A stretch of DNA of 8,529 nucleotides, from assembly GCA_964602115.1 (NCBI GenBank), contig CAZRQN010000125.1:1-8529 (forward strand). Direction: 5' to 3'. The first letter of the stretch is position 1; every line of letters starts with the position of its first letter. A program made the position numbers and the translations under genes. The DNA comes from JANOGU01 sp964602115. GTDB taxonomy: Bacteria > Pseudomonadota > Alphaproteobacteria > Rhodobacterales > Rhodobacteraceae. Under the pieces are notes generated by a model. That model did no database searches. It worked only from the letters and a program-made list of their open reading frames with translations, and was not told the DNA's origin. This document shows positions 4,811-8,529 of this stretch, one piece after another.

Positions 4811-6156
4811 GCGATGCGGCAATCCCCGGCACGCCGGCCGCGCAGAAGGCTTCGCTTCTGCTGCCCGACGCCCGCATGCGGCGGCGCAACGCCGCCGAAC
4901 TGCGGTTCCGCGCCGCCGGCGTGGCGGCCATCGGCGTCAGCCTGGCCATGCTGGCGGTGATGCTGGTCTCGATCTTCTCCGGCGGGGTCTCGGCCTTTCG
5001 CCAGGCCGAGGTGACTTTCCCGATCACCCTTGATGCCAAGGCGCTGGACCCGAAGGGCAACGGCAACCGCGAGGAGATGACCAAGGTCACGACCGTGGGC
5101 TACGGCAAGCTGATCGACAAGGCGTTCAAGGCGGCATTGGAGGCGGAGGGGATCGACACTTCCGGCCTGAAGCCCAAGGAAGTGGCGGGGCTGATTTCAA
5201 AGGAGGCGGCGGGCCAGATCCGTGCCACCGTGCTCGCCGATCCGGGTCTTGTCGGCCAGACGCTCGACATCACGGTGCTGGCCCAGGGGCGGGTGGACGG
5301 CTATCTCAAGGGCCGCGTCAGCCGTGCCGAGATCGAGCGCGACCCGAACATCAACCCCGCCCAGCTTGATCTTGCCGACCGGATGGTCGAGGCCGGGATG
5401 CTGGGCCTGCGCTGGAACCGCGACTTCTTCACCGCGCCGGATGCCTCGGACCAGCGGCCGGAAGCGGCCGGCCTCGGCATCGCCATCATCGGCTCGGCCT
5501 ATATGATGCTTCTGGTGGCGCTGCTGTGCGTGCCGGTGGGCGTCGCCGCCTCGATCTATCTGGAAGAATTCGCGCCCAAGAACCGCTGGACCGACGTGAT
5601 CGAAGTGTCGGTGGCCAATCTCGCCGCCGTGCCCTCCATCGTCTTCGGCATCCTCGGCCTCGCCCTCTTCATCAACTTCGCCGGCCTGCCGCAGTCATCG
5701 TCGCTGGTGGGCGCGCTGGTCCTGTCGCTGATGACCCTGCCCACGATCATCATCGCCACCCGCGCCGCGATCCGCGCCGTGCCGCCCTCGATCCGCGATG
5801 CGGCGCTGGGGGTGGGGGCCTCGAAGGTGCAGACGGTGATGCACCACGTCCTGCCGCTGGCCATGCCCGGCATCCTGACCGGCACCATCCTCGGGCTGGC
5901 CCGGGCTCTGGGCGAGACGGCGCCGCTCCTGCTGATCGGCATGGTGGCCTTTGTGGACAATTATCCCGCCCCGCCGCTGGCCGGGGTGACGGATCCGGCG
6001 ACGGCGCTGCCGGTGCAGATCTACACCTGGGTGCAGCGCTCCGACCCCGCTTTCGTGGAACGGTCCAGCGGGGCGATCATCGTCCTTCTCGGCTTTCTTC
6101 TGGTGATGAACCTGACGGCAATCCTGTTGCGCCGCCGCTTCGAGCGCCGCTGGTGA
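4807..6156 (+). CDS. pstA: phosphate ABC transporter permease PstA (long form with N-terminal insert)
   Basis: PstA is the second membrane subunit of the phosphate transporter. Seen: 449 residues against about 296 in E. coli. After a first membrane segment (38-60) comes a charged, probably periplasmic region of about 160 residues (65-222). It corresponds to the domain (DUF3333 in my recollection) found in alphaproteobacterial PstA and contains KLIDKAFKAALEAEGIDTSG and a DPNINPAQLDLADRM stretch. The permease core has segments near 224-250, 270-292, 298-317, 351-385 and 422-441. Its EAA-type docking loop is RDAALGVGASKVQTVMHHVL (330-349), followed by PLAMPGILTG and ALGETAPLL. The motif VPSIVFGILGLALF (275-288) mirrors that of PstC. 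It ends in the basic tail LRRRFERRW. The start overlaps the pstC stop, and the pstB ribosome-binding site overlaps its own stop. Confidence 0.95.
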   Translation: MSDAAIPGTPAAQKASLLLPDARMRRRNAAELRFRAAGVAAIGVSLAMLAVMLVSIFSGGVSAFRQAEVTFPITLDAKALDPKGNGNREEMTKVTTVGYGKLIDKAFKAALEAEGIDTSGLKPKEVAGLISKEAAGQIRATVLADPGLVGQTLDITVLAQGRVDGYLKGRVSRAEIERDPNINPAQLDLADRMVEAGMLGLRWNRDFFTAPDASDQRPEAAGLGIAIIGSAYMMLLVALLCVPVGVAASIYLEEFAPKNRWTDVIEVSVANLAAVPSIVFGILGLALFINFAGLPQSSSLVGALVLSLMTLPTIIIATRAAIRAVPPSIRDAALGVGASKVQTVMHHVLPLAMPGILTGTILGLARALGETAPLLLIGMVAFVDNYPAPPLAGVTDPATALPVQIYTWVQRSDPAFVERSSGAIIVLLGFLLVMNLTAILLRRRFERRW

Positions 6157-6166
6157 GGGGGATGCG

Positions 6167-6964
6167 ATGAACGACATGCGACGGATGGAGCGCGACGTGC
6201 AGACAGAGGTCCCCCGGATGACGGCGCGCGAGGTGCAGGTGTTCTACGGCACCAACCATGCGCTGAAAGATGTGACGGTCGATATCCTCGACCGAACCGT
6301 GACGGCGTTCATCGGCCCCTCGGGCTGTGGCAAGTCCACCTTCCTGCGCTGCCTGAACCGGATGAACGACACGATCGTCGGCTGCCGGGTGGAGGGGAAG
6401 ATCGCGCTCGAGGGCGAGGACATCTACGATGCCCGCGTCGATCCGGTGCAGCTGCGCGCCAAGGTGGGCATGGTCTTCCAGAAGCCCAATCCCTTTCCCA
6501 AGTCGATCTATGACAATGTGGCCTATGGTCCGCGCATCCACGGCCTGACCCGGTCGCGTGCCGATCTCGATGCGGTGGTGGAGGCGAGCCTGCGCAAGGC
6601 GGCGCTGTGGAACGAGGTCAAGGACCGGCTGGCTGCGCCCGGCACCGGCCTGTCGGGCGGGCAGCAGCAGCGGCTGTGCATCGCCCGCGCCGTGGCGACC
6701 TCGCCCGAGGTCCTGCTGATGGACGAGCCCTGCTCGGCGCTCGATCCGATCGCCACTGCCCAGGTCGAGGAGCTGATCGACGAGTTGCGGGCCAATTTCT
6801 CGGTGGTGATCGTCACCCATTCGATGCAGCAGGCCGCAAGGGTCAGCCAGCGCACCGCCTTCTTCCACCTCGGCAATCTGGTCGAATACGGGGAGACCGG
6901 GCAGATCTTCACCAACCCGAAGGACCCGAGGACGGAATCCTACATCACCGGCCGGATCGGCTGA
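6167..6964 (+). CDS. pstB: phosphate ABC transporter ATPase PstB
   Basis: PstB hydrolyses ATP on the cytoplasmic face to drive phosphate import through PstCA. Seen: 265 residues with every ABC ATPase motif intact. These are Walker A GPSGCGKST (50-58), the Q-loop in VFQKPNPFPKSIYDNV (103-118, typical of PstB), signature LSGGQQQRL (162-170), Walker B VLLMDEP (182-188), D-loop SALD (190-193) and switch His in VTHSM (H218). The C-terminal FTNPKDPRTESYITGRIG is the usual PstB ending. The start ATG 6167 has a strong GAGGGGG Shine-Dalgarno (6155-6161) 5 nt upstream, lying across the pstA stop. Methionines at 4, 7 and 18 are alternative but less likely starts. Confidence 0.97.
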   Translation: MNDMRRMERDVQTEVPRMTAREVQVFYGTNHALKDVTVDILDRTVTAFIGPSGCGKSTFLRCLNRMNDTIVGCRVEGKIALEGEDIYDARVDPVQLRAKVGMVFQKPNPFPKSIYDNVAYGPRIHGLTRSRADLDAVVEASLRKAALWNEVKDRLAAPGTGLSGGQQQRLCIARAVATSPEVLLMDEPCSALDPIATAQVEELIDELRANFSVVIVTHSMQQAARVSQRTAFFHLGNLVEYGETGQIFTNPKDPRTESYITGRIG

Positions 6965-6975
6965 CGGAGCGTGGA

Positions 6976-7692
6976 ATGAAGAACGAGACCCATATCGCCA
7001 CCGCCTTCGACCGCGACCTGGAAGGCATCCAGGCGCTGATCATGCGCATGGGCGGCCTGGTCGAGGCGGCCCTGCTCGACGCCGCCAAGGCGCTGGAAAC
7101 GCGGGACGCCGAACTGGCCGAAAAGGTGCGCAACGGCGACGCCGCCATCGACGCGCTGGAGGAACAGGTGAATGCCGACTGCGCGCGGGTGATCGCGCTT
7201 CGGGCGCCGACCGCGTCGGACCTGCGCACGGTTCTGACGGTGATGAAGCTCGCCACCTCGCTGGAACGCTGCGGCGACTACGCCAAGAACCTTGCCAAGC
7301 GCTCGATCATCCTCGCCCCTACGGGGCCTATGGGCGACAGCGCCGGCGGCATCCGGCGGATGGCACGCTCGGTGGAGCAGATGCTGAAGGACGCGCTTGA
7401 CGCCTTCATCCGCCGCGACACGGCGCTGGCCGCCGACATCCGCGCCCGCGACCGCGACGTGGACCAGATGTACAACGCGCTGTTCCGCGAGTTCCTGACC
7501 CATATGATGGAGGATCCGCGCAACATCTCGGCCTGCATGCACCTGCATTTCATCGCCAAGAACATCGAGCGGGTCGGCGACCATGCCACCGGCATCGCCG
7601 AACAGGTGATCTATCTCGTCACCGGCGCCTGGCCGGAAGATGCGCGGCCCAAGGAGGACACGACCTCCGGCGCGGCCGCGCCGGGGCGCTGA
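6976..7692 (+). CDS. phoU: phosphate signalling regulator PhoU
   Basis: PhoU is a cytoplasmic helical protein that restrains PhoR-PhoB signalling, and in some species Pst transport, when phosphate is plentiful. Seen: 238 residues, all helical in character and organised as the two repeated three-helix units of the family. Each unit carries the metal-binding pattern ExxxD: ERCGDYAKN (E97, D101) and ERVGDHATGIAE (E198, D202). The N-terminus HIATAFDRDLEGIQALIMRM is also typical. The start ATG 6976 has GGAG 6 nt upstream (6966-6969). The gap after pstB is 11 nt and the gap to phoB only 3 nt, so it is co-transcribed with the transporter. The tail after about residue 218 is low-complexity and probably disordered. 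Confidence 0.96.
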   Translation: MKNETHIATAFDRDLEGIQALIMRMGGLVEAALLDAAKALETRDAELAEKVRNGDAAIDALEEQVNADCARVIALRAPTASDLRTVLTVMKLATSLERCGDYAKNLAKRSIILAPTGPMGDSAGGIRRMARSVEQMLKDALDAFIRRDTALAADIRARDRDVDQMYNALFREFLTHMMEDPRNISACMHLHFIAKNIERVGDHATGIAEQVIYLVTGAWPEDARPKEDTTSGAAAPGR

Positions 7693-7695
7693 GCC

Positions 7696-8385
7696 ATGTC
7701 GGCCGGCCGTCCCACGGTGCTTCTCGTCGAGGATGAGGGGGCGCAGCGCGAGATCCTGACCTACAATCTCGAGGCCGAGGGTTTTCGCGTCGCGGCGGCG
7801 GCGGATGGCGACGAGGCGCTGCTTCTGGTCGAGGAGGCCTCGCCCGACCTGATCCTGCTCGACTGGATGCTGCCCGGGGTCTCCGGCATCGAGATCTGCC
7901 GGCGGCTGAGGGCGCGGAACGAGACGCGCGGCGTGCCGATCATCATGCTTTCGGCGCGATCGGAAGAGCTGGACCGGGTGCGCGGCCTGGAGACCGGGGC
8001 GGACGATTATGTGGTGAAGCCCTATTCGGTGGTCGAGCTGATGGCCCGGGTGCGCAGCCAGCTGCGCCGGGCGCGGCCTTCGTCGGTGGGGGTGCTTCTG
8101 GAGCACGGGGACATCCGGCTCGATCCCGAGACCCATCGCGTCACCCGGGCCGGCGAGGGGCTGAAGCTTGGCCCGACCGAGTTCCGCCTGCTGGCCACCT
8201 TCATGGAGCGGCCGGGGCGGGTCTTCTCCCGCGAACAGTTGCTGGACCGGGTCTGGGGCCGCGATATCTATGTCGATACGCGCACGGTCGATGTCCATAT
8301 CGGCCGGCTGCGCAAGGCGCTGATGGCGACCGGCGGCGACGACCCGCTGCGCACGGTGCGCGGCTCCGGCTACGCGCTGGGCTGA
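7696..8385 (+). CDS. phoB: phosphate regulon response regulator PhoB
   Basis: PhoB is the OmpR-type response regulator that, when phosphorylated by PhoR, binds Pho boxes and activates phosphate-scavenging genes. Seen: 229 residues. The receiver domain (about 6-122) has acidic residues E12/D13, phospho-acceptor D56 in LILLDWMLPG, S86 in IIMLSARS and K108 in DDYVVKPY. The winged-helix DNA-binding domain (about 135-228) contains LGPTEFRLLATFMERPGRVF (158-177), the recognition region RTVDVHIGRLRKAL (196-209) and RTVRGSGYAL near the end. LDWMLPGVSGIE and GADDYVVKPYS are PhoB-like. ATG 7696 is 3 nt after the phoU stop. A Pho box ahead of pstS makes autoregulation through read-through likely. No phoR follows within the remaining 144 nt. 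Confidence 0.95.
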   Translation: MSAGRPTVLLVEDEGAQREILTYNLEAEGFRVAAAADGDEALLLVEEASPDLILLDWMLPGVSGIEICRRLRARNETRGVPIIMLSARSEELDRVRGLETGADDYVVKPYSVVELMARVRSQLRRARPSSVGVLLEHGDIRLDPETHRVTRAGEGLKLGPTEFRLLATFMERPGRVFSREQLLDRVWGRDIYVDTRTVDVHIGRLRKALMATGGDDPLRTVRGSGYALG

Positions 8386-8410
8386 GCCCTCCCGCGCGGC
8401 CTTGCCGCTT

Positions 8411-8451
8411 GGGGGAAGCAAGGGGGCGGCTTCCCGCCCCCTTGGACCCCC
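8411..8451 (+). terminator. long GC hairpin after phoB, probable operon terminator
   Basis: CAAGGGGGCGG (8419-8429) and CCGCCCCCTTG (8434-8444) form a perfect 11-bp stem with loop CTTC. Pairing resumes outside a small internal loop with GGGGG (8411-8415) and CCCCC (8447-8451). It starts 25 nt after the phoB stop, where the operon should end. The stem lacks a T-tract, so it may work as a Rho-type or stabilising 3' end. Similar GGGGGCGG...CCGCCCCC hairpins recur after genes in Rhodobacteraceae genomes, so it may also be a dispersed repeat. Confidence 0.65.
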
Positions 8452-8529
8452 TCGCCGAGAACGCGGTGAGGGTGCGCCTGCCCCGTCTTGCGCCCTGGCG
8501 GGCGCGCTTCGTGTGGCGCTCATGTCTGG

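Noticed and set aside
3113..4822. 569-codon open frame on the minus strand opposite pstS and pstC
   Set aside because: It is the antisense of clear pst genes; the peptide is rich in Arg, His and Gln with no domain character, as expected from GC-rich shadow frames.
6607..6975. N-terminal extension of phoU into pstB
   Set aside because: It would overlap pstB by more than 350 nt out of frame; ATG 6976 has a ribosome-binding site and gives the family length.
8490..8505. 6-bp hairpin GCGCCC/GGGCGC near the right edge
   Set aside because: It is too short and too common in GC-rich DNA, and its context is cut by the window end.
6940..8523. 527-codon open frame on the minus strand opposite phoU and phoB
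   Set aside because: It is antisense to two intact, well-recognised genes, has His/Arg/Gly-rich composition, and shows no recognisable motif.

Overview
The window comes from a high-GC alphaproteobacterium, most likely a member of the Rhodobacteraceae. The evidence is the RpoD C-terminus of alphaproteobacterial type, the GC-biased codon use, the long alphaproteobacterial forms of PstC and PstA, and palindromic intergenic repeats of a kind common in that family. The genus cannot be fixed from the sequence alone.

Layout. (1) Bases 2-295 hold the last 97 codons of rpoD, the housekeeping sigma factor. A mug-type DNA glycosylase gene (295-780) follows at once, its start overlapping the rpoD stop. 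(2) Bases 781-1447 are a patchwork: a short possible gene remnant on the minus strand, two tandem REPIN-like palindromic elements, a small HlyU-family gene (1045-1308), and a second, unrelated inverted-repeat element. (3) A minus-strand gene of the pyridoxamine phosphate oxidase-like (FMN split-barrel) family (1448-2059) converges on the HlyU-family gene and diverges from the phosphate operon. (4) Bases 2133-8385 are a classical phosphate-starvation operon: a perfect 18-bp Pho box, then pstS, pstC, pstA, pstB, phoU and phoB, followed by a strong GC-rich hairpin.

How the genes work together. PstS binds periplasmic phosphate, PstC and PstA form the inner-membrane channel, and PstB is the ATPase. 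PhoU links transporter state to signalling, and PhoB is the response regulator expected to bind the Pho box ahead of pstS, giving positive autoregulation. Genes from pstC onward are very tightly packed (4-nt overlap, then gaps of 10, 11 and 3 nt). The only gap of note is pstS-pstC, which holds a perfect 11-bp-stem hairpin that probably makes pstS transcript more abundant than the rest. The partner kinase gene phoR is not in the window.

I found no wholly new system. The points most worth a second look are the Mug protein, in which the catalytic Asn of motif 1 is replaced by Ala; its lower GC content than its neighbours; and the dense cluster of palindromic repeats around the HlyU-family gene, one of which ends 13 nt before its start codon.
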